Shown here one piece after another: positions 34,298 to 42,864 of a DNA stretch of 64,000 bases (positions are counted from its first letter, which is position 1; every line of letters begins with the position of its first letter). Made by a program: the position numbers and the translations under genes. The stretch comes from Ricordea florida (lineage: Eukaryota > Cnidaria > Anthozoa > Corallimorpharia > Ricordeidae), in assembly GCA_949710005.1 (NCBI GenBank), contig OX453274.1, positions 15,976,741 to 16,040,740 on the forward strand, given 5' to 3'. Under the pieces are notes generated by a model, which was given only the letters and a program-made list of their open reading frames with translations, was not told the DNA's origin and did no database searches.

Positions 34298-36787
34298 ATG
34301 GTGTATTGTTGTGCTTTTGGATGCTCGAATGATTCTCGATCTGTTAGAAAGGAGCACGGAATAAGTTTCCACCGTCTTCCTACAGAAGGTTCTCTCTTGC
34401 AAGAGTGGTTAGCAAAAATATCCCGAGTTGACTTTGTGGTTACCAAAGATACTCGGTTGTGTTCCGATCATTTCGAGCCTGACTGCTTTGAACGTGATCT
34501 TAAAGCAGAACTACTTGGGTTGAAAGCAAAACGTACATTGAAGCCGGATGCTGTACCAACAATTTTTGTCCTTCGGCCAAGGAAGAAGCCTCGATTATCG
34601 TCTGAAAACCGTTTGCAGTACGGAGCAAAGAGAGAGGTAAGAATTTGAATGAATTTTAGCTACCTGCAACTCGAAGTACTTTTAATCTTAAATGTAGAGG
34701 GACGGCTCACGCTATTGCTGAAGTCACGGCATGTCTACTTTGGTTTGCAGTATATTGCATCGCTCACCACGACGCACCATGTTTCCCCTAATAATGTCGT
34801 GGAACTAAGTACCTCTGCTGAATGCAATTCAGCAGCTGCCTCCCAAACCTCCCAGGGTGCACATGCAGAAGCTGTAGCTGGTACCTCCAGTGAATGTGAC
34901 CCAGAAGTTGGCTAGCCAAATTCCCAGGGCATTGATCATAGTGAGGTTACATTCGAGGGGCCGCTGGAACAACTTAATTTGGAGCTGATGAAAGGAAATG
35001 AAACAAGTGTAGCGACACATAAGCTTCCCAGTGATGTTGGGTGTCACATTAACACACGAGGAGCACAACTTATGAGGAAATCAACCCAGTCCCAAACGTA
35101 CAAGTCTTCATTTGATGTGATCATGTGTGACCAAAGCACTCAAACTGAAGAAATCTACCACAGTGAGGGAGCGATCTCTCCTGATGAAGTGGACCCTTCC
35201 CATGAACAGGAAATCAATGTAGACAAGTCACCTCAAAAGGATCCATCTTACATACCAGTGAAAAATGATGAAATGTCAGATCACTCAAACAATTCACAGT
35301 CAGAAACTGAAGACTCGGAAACTGTCAACTCACAAGATGATATCAAGTTCCTTGTTTTCAAAGCAGAATTAGTTAAGCTTTTTAAAAGATGCCTCAAGTG
35401 TGGTGCAGGCATAAGGAAAAGGCATGAATCCACCCAGGGTTCTCAGTTGCTTGTTACACTTAAGTGCTTAAATGGCCACACCTACTTCTGGAACACCCAG
35501 CCAATGATGAAAGGGACGGCTGCTGGAAACCTTTTGATGTCCTCATCAATTCTTCTAAGTGGAGCCACCTTCACCAAGATAGCTACATTAGCTGAAATAT
35601 TAAGGTTATCCTTTTTCAGTGAGAAAACATTTTGTAACATTCAAGACTCATATTTATTTCCAGTAATTAATGAAGTTTGGGAGGGAGAACAAAATTCTGT
35701 TTTAAGCGAGTTGAAAGACACTGAGTTGTGGCTTTCTGGAGATGGTCGTTGAGACAGCCCAGGACACAACGCAAAATATGGCACCTACACGATGATTGAT
35801 CAAAGCAGCGACAAAATTGTTGACTTCCAAATTGTTCAGGTCAGTGAGGTGACCAGCAGTAATGCCATGGAGAGAGAGGGATTTAAAAGGTGCATGGAAA
35901 ATATTCAGGGTAAGGGGGCTAAAGTGAAGGTGGTGGCAACTGATCGCCATGTAAGCATTAAGTCTGACATGAAAAGAAACTACCCTGATGTGGATCACCA
36001 ATTTGATGTGTGGCATTTATCAAAAAGTGTCACTAAAAAACTAACTGAAAAGGCAAAGAAGAAAAGCTGTGGTGATCTTTTTCCCTGGATCAAGTCAGTC
36101 TCCAACCATCTCTGGTGGTGTTCTGACACATGCAATGGGGACAAGGAACTCTTACGGGAGAAGTGGATATCGATTGTCCACCACACTGCCAACATCCATT
36201 ACCGGGACAGTGCAGATCTTTATCATGAATGTCCCCACCCACCCATCCCAAGAAATGTGGCCAGAACCAAGAGATGGCTAAGGCCAGGCTCACCAGCACA
36301 TGAGGCATTAAAAGAAGTAATATTTGAAAAAACTTTACTGAAAGACATCCAGCAGTTGACACTCAGCTGCCACACTGGATCTTTGGAGGTGTACCACAGC
36401 GTCCAGACGAAATACCTCCCCAAACGACAGCACTTTTGGTATAAGGGCATGGTTGCTCGAACACAGCTAGCAGCCCTTGACCACAATGCCAACACCAGCA
36501 GAAACCATGCCACTGCTTCAAGGGGAGACAACAAGGGAGAGCTTCGCTACAAGGTGGTCTTCCCCAAAAGAAGTAAGGAGTGGATTGCTAAACCAATTAT
36601 GGAGAAGACAACAAGGGATCACGTACACCCACTGCTGGATGCAATTGTTGAAAGAAAGATTCAAGATGCTGCTGAAAGAAGTGCCACTCTCACAGCACCA
36701 CATATTCCACGCAACATTGCCTGCACCCCTCGGCCAGATAAAGCAGACGTTATTGCAAGGCACACCTCTAAATGTTCAGATGCTTAA
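34298..36787 (+). pseudogene. Kolobok-like transposase with N-terminal THAP domain, two nonsense codons
   Basis: Exon 1 is 34298-34636 (113 codons, phase 0), donor g|gtaagaa. The intron 34637-34750 ends ttgcag and exon 2 is 34751-36787. The THAP zinc finger has C4/C5, C9, C55 and H58 (CCAFGC, RLCSDHF), and it binds the transposon's DNA. Further on is a zinc-ribbon-like stretch (RCLKCGAG, LKCLNGHTYF), then the catalytic region with GDGR, VVATDRH and HQFDVWHLSKS, which give two plausible catalytic Asp. A mixed helical region and an Arg/Lys-rich tail follow. In-frame stops: TAG at 34913-34915, and TGA at 35750-35752 right after GDGR, where relatives have Cys. No frameshift. A recently dead copy. 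Confidence 0.85.
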
Positions 36788-37623
36788 ATGAATTTGATGC
36801 AATGGTTGTTGCAGGACTTTGGGCAATATGTTTACTCTCTCTCTGTGGTATTTTTTCTGTTCATATACACCAAAACAATTCTTACCTTTTAGGTGGTTTT
36901 CTCTAGGAAAAGTTATTTCCATTTAACTTTCAAATCCAACCACTGCCAAGTTTGGGTTAATTTATTAAAGCAATGATGTTGGTGTGCTGAACGATATAAG
37001 ACCAGGCCATCTTGCCCAGTCAGCCCTTCAACAATTATTACTGCTATTATCATTTCATGGTTTGTTTTGATTGAGACTAAACATGATATACACTTGGACA
37101 CTGCTTAGTAACTACATAATGCAATAGCAAAAGAATTTAAAAAGAAACACTAAATAACATGTACTTATTTCGAATAGGCAAGATGCAAGCTCATATATCA
37201 AGTGATCGAAATACTTGTGATCGTGGATGATTATAATCTTTTTTTCTGAGAAAATGTCAGACAAGTAAAAAATGTGAAGCAGGAATGTTGTTGAAAATAC
37301 ATGCTATTCAATCTATAAATTCAAAGCAACAGCAAGCAATACATTTCTTTCAAATTAATATTTATTCAGAACAGACCATGCATATTGTGTTTGATCATGA
37401 CTATTTATTATTAATATTTCTAAGGTGAATGGAACAACTTGTTGAATATCCAAAGGAAATAGTTAAAAGAATCAGTTTATTACTGGCAATTAAAACTAGT
37501 TAATTTTAGAGGTCAATATAACGGTAAGTAAGTAAGCCGGGTACTGTCTTTGTAATTCATAAATTGGTAGGAAATCAATATCAATAAAGCATGCTAAAAT
37601 CCACGAATGTTTGTCTCGAAAAT
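36788..37623. other. Kolobok inter-gene region between the two convergent genes
   Basis: AT-rich, no ORF. It likely holds both 3' UTRs. Confidence 0.4.
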
Positions 37624-38225
37624 TTAATTTAAATCGATTTCCGCTGGTTTGAATCCGGCATATTCACCACTCTCCTTTGGAAATTCATTTCTAATTGCTT
37701 TCACAACGCACGCTGGAATCACTCGCCGGTTTTTCCTTCCCAGTACACCATGAACCCACCACGTAAACTGACGGTAGGCTGCTAAACGCCATGTTCTAGA
37801 ACAGATAAAATATATGCGGATCATGCAATGAGCAAACACTTTTGCGGCTATATTTTCAAAGCAACTAACCTGTTCTCGATGGGTTCCGACAAGGGATTAC
37901 AGCGTGCGTTGTGAATTGCAACAAGGGCAGTATTTAGCACATCCGTATCTAGGCACACAATTCTAAACTTTCCGTGGTCGGTTATGCATTCAACCCCTGA
38001 CTCGTCGAACTTTTGATTGACGGCATCCAGTTCTTGACAGCAATAACATTCATCGGCCGTCGACATCGCAACACAATTGCCCCCACAAATGCACCATTCG
38101 GTGTTTCCAACTCTAATATGGAGATTGGGTTCGCCGTCGTCTTCGTCTCTTTCTTCCTCCGAGTCAACTGGTTCTTCACCAGGAGGATAGGTTGGCTCAA
38201 ACTGAAATGGCTGTACACCGCTCAT
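37624..38225 (-). CDS. P2X7 C-terminal-domain-like (P2RX7_C) protein, two exons, inside the Kolobok element
   Basis: Exon 1 runs 38225-37870 (ATG, MSGVQPF) and ends at donor AG|GTTAGT. Exon 2 runs 37795-37624 after acceptor TTCTAG. The join keeps frame and yields 175 residues. An acidic N-terminal part (DSEEERDEDDGEP) precedes the hallmark pattern of the P2X7 cytosolic ballast domain: WCICGGNC, ECYCCQEL, a CIT block, FRIVCLDTDVL, AYRQFTWWVHGVLG, RRVIPACVVKAIR and GEYAGFK. In vertebrate P2X7 this region binds zinc ions and GDP. Here it stands alone, without channel segments. Its location inside the TIRs suggests it is element cargo, role unknown. Intact as seen. Confidence 0.8.
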
Positions 38226-38500
38226 GTTGGAAATAACAGAGGAAATCCGCGAGACAACCACACTATCGCGAACTAGCGCTTGTTTTCTTCTTGTTTACGA
38301 AATCAATGTTCCCCATATCATACGTCACAGCATACCGCTGACAAGCACTACGAGCCCACAATGAATTTCCCCGAAAAGCGGGAAAAACGCAGTTTCAAAC
38401 CTAATTTTCTCGCGAAAACCAAGAAATAGACAGTAATAACTATCTAAACTCGACTTTACTGATGTAAGGCTTTCTAAAAAAAGTGTTACAAAAAATGACA
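38226..38500. other. Kolobok 3' subterminal region
   Basis: Non-coding, includes the inner inverted block near 38309-38344. Confidence 0.5.
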
Positions 38501-38525
38501 ATTTTTCACTTCAGTTCTCCTTTAA

Positions 38526-39436
38526 AGTGAAAATATAGGAATTGTTGTCGTATAAAAAGCAACCTTGTAAGAGAGTAGTTAAAATGATGGTATTCATGAA
38601 GTGGAACATATTCAAGTGCGCTTTCAAAACATTGTGGAAACATCTTGTCTAAGTATATACAAATAAGATGGCCATACACTTTTTTACGAGTTCAATTTCA
38701 AGAAAAGATCTTTTGAAAATACCTGATACATGATACACGATGATACACAGGATACATGATGCACGATCGACCCATGCGCCATACACGATACGATACACGA
38801 TTCATTGTTCCATATTAGGCTAAATTCTACACGATAAACGGTGGAAACTAAAGTTCTTTGACGAGATTTATTAGACATTGCTGTCCTCATCGCAGAAAAG
38901 CTCCGAAAATTGTTCATTAGAGATGTCAATGTAAGAAGAAGCGATTCAAAGGACATGTCCATTTCATGAACAGTCAATCTGTAGTTTTATTTTCGAGGCA
39001 CGACTTATATTACACTAACTTGCTCTGGTTTAAGTCAGGGAACTGCCGTAAAACAATATTCTTGGACATTTCGTCCTCATATTGTTAGCCAGCTTGCTAT
39101 CTGTAAGGAAAATAGTTGTTGTGGCGACTCACGCTTAGAATTAAACTGCATTGTATGAACTTGTGGCTGCATGACTGTATTTTGAATCAAACAAAAATAT
39201 AACTTATGAAATCCGTATCGTGGTTTCGGTTTGAGATGAAATGTTACGCGTGAAACTAAAAAAAAAAACATGCATGTTAGCGCATCTTTATTGCTGTATT
39301 TTTAGAACTAACTCCTTAAGGTTCAAAATTCTTAATCCAAACGAAAGTCCAAGTTACTGTCGTACTTTGTGGCGAATTCGGTTACTTAAAATACGGTACT
39401 TTTGGCGTGCGATGCGATTAAAGTTGACACATTTCA
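38526..39436. other. Non-coding, with a TATCGTG-type degenerate repeat
   Basis: 38715-38805 is a patch of 'gatacacgat' units, complementary in sense to the repeat at 28000-28165. No gene recognised. Confidence 0.4.
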
Positions 39437-39540
39437 ATTGCTCACCAACAGCGTGCACTGAGCCATAAATTTTGTTAGGCTGTTTTCGTCCCCTTTCCAA
39501 ATCATAAAGATGTCATCAATGAAAGGTATCCAATCCAGTA
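39437..39540 (-). pseudogene. PLE reverse transcriptase active-site relic
   Basis: The minus strand encodes WIPFIDDIFMIWKGDENSLT, the YxDD-type active site of another PLE family with Phe in place of the first Tyr. Only about 35 codons are recognisable. Confidence 0.65.
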
Positions 39541-39644
39541 TTATTTGAATATATATATACCGAAGCCAAGACATTGCTCTACTTACAGTGAAGGAGGGGA
39601 ATAGACCAGTGAGTGAACTACTCAAATCCTGAGTGCATGGGTGA

Positions 39645-39698
39645 TTAATACAAGCCCGTTTCGTAGGCCACCGAAAAGGTGACCCACTCTTCAGTTAA
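39645..39698 (-). ncRNA. Hammerhead ribozyme (type I), PLE-associated, minus strand
   Basis: On the minus strand: stem I TTAA (39698-39695) with TTAA (39648-39645). The core CTGAAGA is at 39694-39688. Stem II is 25 nt at 39687-39663 and forms 10 pairs (including two G-U) around a 5-base loop. GAAA is at 39662-39659. Stem III is ACG/TGT (39659-39657 with 39652-39650). The H17 base is A39649, with cleavage after it. The GAAAC...GGCUUGUA segment is almost the same as in the ribozyme at 25870-25914, supporting common PLE ancestry. Confidence 0.85.
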
Positions 39699-39889
39699 AC
39701 TCCATTATAACACTGATGCGTTAGGGTCTATATCAAGGGGTGTGATCGCGTGAAATTCTTAATTTTTGAATTTTTAAGAAATTTTAGAATGGAAAGCGCG
39801 CGCCTGCTCGCAATCGCCTACAACTCTTTTACGAAACCTAAATCACACGAAAGCTCGAGCTACAATCTCTGGCTTTCACATGCTTGATT

Positions 39890-40047
39890 GTACCTTAGGA
39901 TGAACTTGCACCGATGTCTGCATGTAGAGACAAGTTCGTTGCGCTTGTTCAGTGTTGCCATGTGAGGCCTACAGATTAAGAAGAACTCCGTTGTAAATAG
40001 ATTGCAACGTTTTGTAAGGTTGGTGTAAGATTTTGCTTTGGCGAAAC
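39890..40047 (-). pseudogene. PLE endonuclease C-terminal relic
   Basis: The minus strand reads SYTNLTKRCNL, LICRPHMATLNKRNELVSTC, RHRCKF, the same signature as the PLE nuclease tail at 26101-26274 (NKRSELISKCRH). It lies upstream (in its own sense) of the ribozyme at 39645-39698, as a PLE 3' end should. It abuts the truncated integrase of the next element. Confidence 0.7.
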
Positions 40048-40048
40048 G

Positions 40049-40468
40049 AAACGAAAAAACATTCAACATTTCTCCACCAATGGAGACACCAAAACCAGCG
40101 TCGTGAAACGATTCAATCGCACCTTGAAAGAAAGACTCTATCGATATTTTACCATCAACAGCACGTTGACTTTCTTACCCGTGTTGCAAGATTTGGTCTT
40201 GGGCTACAACCGTTCGTATTAGCGCAGTATCAAGATGCCCCCCAACAAAGTGACTGCAAGTAATCAACAAGAAGTGTGTAACAACTTGTACGCCAAACGT
40301 TTGAACGTTACGCGTGTCAAACCAAAGTTTAAAGTAAATGATCGTGTGAGACTCAGTAAGAAGTTAATAACCTTTAAGAAAGGTTACCTACCTGGTTGGA
40401 CGGAAGAAGTGTTTATAGTATCCAGAGTCGTTCCCGGAAGTGTGATCACCTACAAAATCACAGAGTAG
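40049..40468 (+). pseudogene. Polinton-type integrase, C-terminal half, inactivated
   Basis: Recognisable by KRFNRTLKERLYRYFTINST, LQDLVLGYNRS and the C-terminal SH3/chromo-like FKVNDRVRLSKK...FKKGYLPGWTEEVF typical of Polinton integrases. The residue that is normally the catalytic Glu (VVERF in relatives) is Lys here (codon at 40106-40108). There is also an in-frame TAG at 40220-40222. The first two catalytic Asp lie in the missing 5' half. The enzyme normally inserts the linear element DNA. This copy is dead. Confidence 0.85.
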
Positions 40469-40695
40469 TTGTATTGTGGGCATTCTGGCGCAATTTGATT
40501 TTCGATCGATTTTTTTGTGAAATCGAGGTTTTGGGCGTGGTCGATTTTGTCGGATGGGTGTGGCCAAAAAGTTTGTGCATAATTAATTGGTTTGATTTTC
40601 GATCGATGACTTTTTTCGTTTGGATCGTCGATGTCCTTTGGGGGGTGGGGTGGTGGTCGATTTGTTAAAGTGGGATTTTGGGTCGAGGGTTGCAC
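40469..40695 (+). other. Spacer upstream of the 143-aa gene
   Basis: G/T-rich with a repeated 'gattttcgatcgat' (near 40496 and 40594). Apparent long frames on both strands are compositional. Confidence 0.5.
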
Positions 40696-40719
40696 CGATT
40701 GGCATACGCAAACGAAATG
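40696..40719 (+). promoter_or_regulatory. 24-bp start-site motif, copy 1
   Basis: A sequence ending GGCATACGCAAACGAAATG places its last three bases as the start codon of the gene at 40717. The identical 24 bp occur at 41239-41262, ending in the next gene's ATG. Probably a conserved promoter or 5' UTR element of the Polinton-like element. Confidence 0.75.
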
Positions 40720-41148
40720 CAAAGAAACCTGCAAATTGAATTCAACACGGTTTTCAATTATATGGAGTTGGCTCTTTACAATTGCAACAAGCTACGTAAT
40801 GATGATTTCATTACCAAGATGAGGAACGAAATGGTTGGGTTCTTTCAACATTTTGCGCCCAACGACATTTGTGAACTTTTCAAAGAGGTCGTTTCGTTTG
40901 ACTATTTGGGCTACAAGTTTAGAGTATTAACCAAACGAAGGTTGGAGGACGTTTTGAACATTGAAGGTCTTTGTAGCGATTTTCATGAACGTTGTGTAGC
41001 TAATTATGGATCTGACGAGTACGAAATCATCACGGTTAATATCCGTTTGAATGTTAGTGATGACTTGGTTGCTAGTGATGATTATGGCAAATTTCAACGT
41101 TATGTAATCGACGATGCGTTGAAAGGCAAGTTGTGTGTCCAGACTTAA
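40717..41148 (+). CDS. Uncharacterised Polinton-like element protein, 143 aa
   Basis: The start at 40717 is chosen because it is the ATG at the end of the shared 24-bp motif. An earlier in-frame start would read through the motif. The product is mostly helical and acidic (MQRNLQIEFNTVFNYMELAL, MRNEMVGFFQHFAPNDICEL), with no membrane segment, Cys cluster or catalytic motif I recognise. The frame is intact and followed 28 bp later by a hairpin. It may be an early regulatory or accessory protein. I do not recognise the family. Confidence 0.7.
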   Translation: MQRNLQIEFNTVFNYMELALYNCNKLRNDDFITKMRNEMVGFFQHFAPNDICELFKEVVSFDYLGYKFRVLTKRRLEDVLNIEGLCSDFHERCVANYGSDEYEIITVNIRLNVSDDLVASDDYGKFQRYVIDDALKGKLCVQT

Positions 41149-41175
41149 TAGGGGTAGTCAAGTTTTAAGTGATCA

Positions 41176-41204
41176 TTTTTGTAACATGGATCGTGTTACA
41201 AAAA
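41176..41204 (+). terminator. Intergenic hairpin 1 (putative transcript 3'-end signal)
   Basis: TTTTTGTAACA pairs perfectly with TGTTACAAAAA, 11 bp, around the loop TGGATCG. It starts 28 bp after the stop codon of the 143-aa gene. The same hairpin, including the loop, recurs after the next gene. Confidence 0.75.
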
Positions 41205-41238
41205 GTATAAGATTGATATTTTAGGTCGGTGTGTGTAG

Positions 41239-41262
41239 CGATTGGCATACGCAAACGAAATG
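41239..41262 (+). promoter_or_regulatory. 24-bp start-site motif, copy 2
   Basis: Identical to 40696-40719, with the ATG of the 212-aa gene as its last three bases. Confidence 0.75.
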
Positions 41263-41898
41263 GCTTACAGAATGGACGAGACGACGAGTGAATTTGTGGG
41301 ATTGATACGTAGGTCTGACGTTGGTAGGGATTGGTATATGATTCCTCAAATTCCCTACACATACGCGATGAGAATGCCAACATCATTTGACTTCTTATGT
41401 GGCAACGTGGGTCGGTTAGGAGTTAATGATTTTCTGGAAGAACACAAATTAAGCATATTATATATAGTTTCTAGTTTCAACCAGTGTTTTGTTGAGAAGG
41501 TTCGTCTTGTGTTTACCATGGCTCATTTTCCTATTGACGACAACGAGATTGTTTATGAATATTCGAAAGACTTTGACAAGTTGTGTGCCAAAGACATCGC
41601 TGAGAAATTATGTAAGGGTGCTGAAGAGTTAGCTCTGTTTGGTATGATTGACGCTGACCTCGAACGGCCATATTCTGTCGACGAGCTTCTTATCGGGGAT
41701 CTTTCAGTTGCGGTGTACATAAGTTTCAAAGACGAGTTGTTGCATGAGGCTTGGAAGGGCATACACAAACGTACTTTTCAAAATGAAATTTGGGAAGAAC
41801 TAATGTCTGTTGCATGGCACCCAAGTAGGTTTATATACTGGTGTCTTGATTTGGAAGAGTTTCAAGAGGTGAAGGAGCGTTGGGGGACTCACTGGTAA
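41260..41898 (+). CDS. Uncharacterised Polinton-like element protein, 212 aa
   Basis: The start at the motif-linked ATG gives MAYRMDETTSEF. The interior is soluble and acidic. The C-terminus has EELMSVAWHPSRFIYWCLDL, resembling the 'AWHP...WC' tail found in proteins of several large DNA viruses, function unknown. The frame is intact. A hairpin follows 13 bp after the stop. It sits between the shared motif and the hairpin, like the gene before it, suggesting co-regulation. Confidence 0.7.
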   Translation: MAYRMDETTSEFVGLIRRSDVGRDWYMIPQIPYTYAMRMPTSFDFLCGNVGRLGVNDFLEEHKLSILYIVSSFNQCFVEKVRLVFTMAHFPIDDNEIVYEYSKDFDKLCAKDIAEKLCKGAEELALFGMIDADLERPYSVDELLIGDLSVAVYISFKDELLHEAWKGIHKRTFQNEIWEELMSVAWHPSRFIYWCLDLEEFQEVKERWGTHW

Positions 41899-41910
41899 TC
41901 ATACATGATA

Positions 41911-41938
41911 TTTTTGTAACATGGATCGTGTTACAAAA
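41911..41938 (+). terminator. Intergenic hairpin 2
   Basis: TTTTGTAACA / TGTTACAAAA, 10 bp, with loop TGGATCG identical to hairpin 1. It lies between the 212-aa and Cys-rich genes. Confidence 0.75.
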
Positions 41939-41954
41939 GTGTAATTGATGGCCG

Positions 41955-42401
41955 ATGGTTGTACTGTGGCGGTACACAATGGATTGTGATCAAGGGAAAT
42001 CAAGAAACCGTTGTCCGCATGGTAGACGGAAGTATTGTTGTAAAGAGTGTGGTGGTGGAGGGATTTGTCAACATGGAAGGCACAAGGCCGTTTGTAAAGA
42101 ATGTGGCGGTTCTCAGCTTTGTCCACATGGTAGACGGAAGTATTGTTGTAAAGAGTGTGGTGGCGGAGGTATATGTCAACATGATCGACAGAAACGTCAA
42201 TGTAAAGACTGTGGCGGTGCAGGTATCTGCTTACATGATAGACAAAAAAATAAGTGTAAAGTGTGTAGCCCTCATTGTTATTGTAAACATGGTAGAATTA
42301 AGACTAATAATAAGAAGTGGATGTGTCATTTGTGTAGTGGAGAGTATGTTTGCCGTCATATTAAGTTACGAAAGGGTTGCGAAGAGTGTGGGCCTTTGTG
42401 A
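41955..42401 (+). CDS. Cys/His-repeat protein, putative zinc-binding, about 140-148 aa
   Basis: Six to seven tandem units of the form C-x-H-[GD]-R-x(3-4)-C-x2-C: CPHGRRKYCCKECGGGG, ICQHGRHKAVCKECGG, another CPHGRRKYCCKECGG, ICQHDRQKRQCKDCGG, ICLHDRQKNKCKVC, then a looser C-terminal pair. Each unit could bind one zinc. Similar 'ICxHGRxKxxCxxCGG' repeats occur in proteins of large DNA viruses and algae, perhaps nucleic-acid binding (inference). The start may be 41955 or 41979 (MDCDQGK). At DNA level the repeats are near-identical, so copy number may vary. A hairpin follows 15 bp after the stop. Confidence 0.8.
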   Translation: MVVLWRYTMDCDQGKSRNRCPHGRRKYCCKECGGGGICQHGRHKAVCKECGGSQLCPHGRRKYCCKECGGGGICQHDRQKRQCKDCGGAGICLHDRQKNKCKVCSPHCYCKHGRIKTNNKKWMCHLCSGEYVCRHIKLRKGCEECGPL

Positions 42402-42415
42402 TGTATCCAAAGACA

Positions 42416-42440
42416 TTTGTAACGCGCTTCACGTTACAAA
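42416..42440. terminator. Intergenic hairpin 3, shared by convergent genes
   Basis: TTTGTAACG / CGTTACAAA, 9 bp, loop CGCTTCA (7 nt). The stem core GTAAC/GTTAC matches hairpins 1 and 2 but the loop differs. It lies between the stop of the Cys-rich gene (plus) and the stop of the SLOG gene (minus), so it can serve both transcripts. Confidence 0.75.
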
Positions 42441-42454
42441 AGTTCACTTAATCA

Positions 42455-42838
42455 TTAGACATAAACGACTATAACTTCTCTATTGTATTTCCTAGCCAAC
42501 TTAATAGCGGATTTGGTACCTGGCGAGTAAATACAGGAGGGTAAGGCCAATACATGCGTTGCACACTCCATGATCGCTCTATTGCGAATTGGCCCAGCCG
42601 CCTTGCCATAATAGTCCCATTGAGGTTCAAACGCTTTGAATGGGATCTCCTTTTCAGTGGCAAAATCTCTGGCCAGTTCATCAACTCCTTCTGCACCCCC
42701 AGACACAATCAATTGTATGTCTGAGAGATCCAGCTTCCATTTCTTGAGGGCTTTACGTATTTGCTCTTTCAAGAAGGACATGTCATTGAAGTACCTGCTG
42801 CCAACGATTGCCAATGATGTCATGATTTGCGAGGCCAT
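42455..42838 (-). CDS. SLOG-superfamily (YspA / DUF2493-like) nucleotide-binding protein, 127 aa
   Basis: A Rossmann-like small protein: SLAIVGSRYF at the N-terminus, IVSGGAEGVDELARDFA (glycine-rich nucleotide loop), YYGKAAGPIRNRAIME and SPGTKSAIKLARK. These match the SLOG family that includes bacterial YspA and DprA/LOG relatives and binds nucleotide-like ligands. Related proteins occur in phages, where the role is unclear. The ATG at 42838 begins MASQIMTS. A second Met six residues in is possible. Intact. It lies 26 bp downstream of the 511-aa gene, so possibly co-transcribed. Confidence 0.85.
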   Translation of the reverse strand: MASQIMTSLAIVGSRYFNDMSFLKEQIRKALKKWKLDLSDIQLIVSGGAEGVDELARDFATEKEIPFKAFEPQWDYYGKAAGPIRNRAIMECATHVLALPSCIYSPGTKSAIKLARKYNREVIVVYV

Positions 42839-42864
42839 GATCTATGGATTGGCAATTTCATTTT

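Larger units (their letters stand above)
33283..38521. mobile_element. Complete Kolobok-type DNA transposon (5,239 bp)
   Basis: TTAA flanks both ends (33279-33282 and 38522-38525), the target site of Kolobok. The terminal inverted repeats read AGGAGAACTGAAG then AAAAAT, about 19 of 21 matching. A second inverted block lies inside: 'tgacgtatgatatggggaac' near 33467-33488 and its complement near 38309-38330, together with 'gtcagcggt' near 33449 and 38334. Two genes converge within: a THAP-containing transposase on the plus strand and a spliced P2RX7_C-like gene on the minus strand. Confidence 0.88.

Noticed and set aside
38684..38977. 97-aa minus-strand ORF
   Set aside because: Its C-terminal part translates the TATCGTG-type repeat. 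No recognisable domain.
41959..42474. 171-aa ORF overlapping the Cys-rich gene in another frame
   Set aside because: It is a frame shadow. The Cys/His frame has clear repeated metal-ligand spacing while this one has none.
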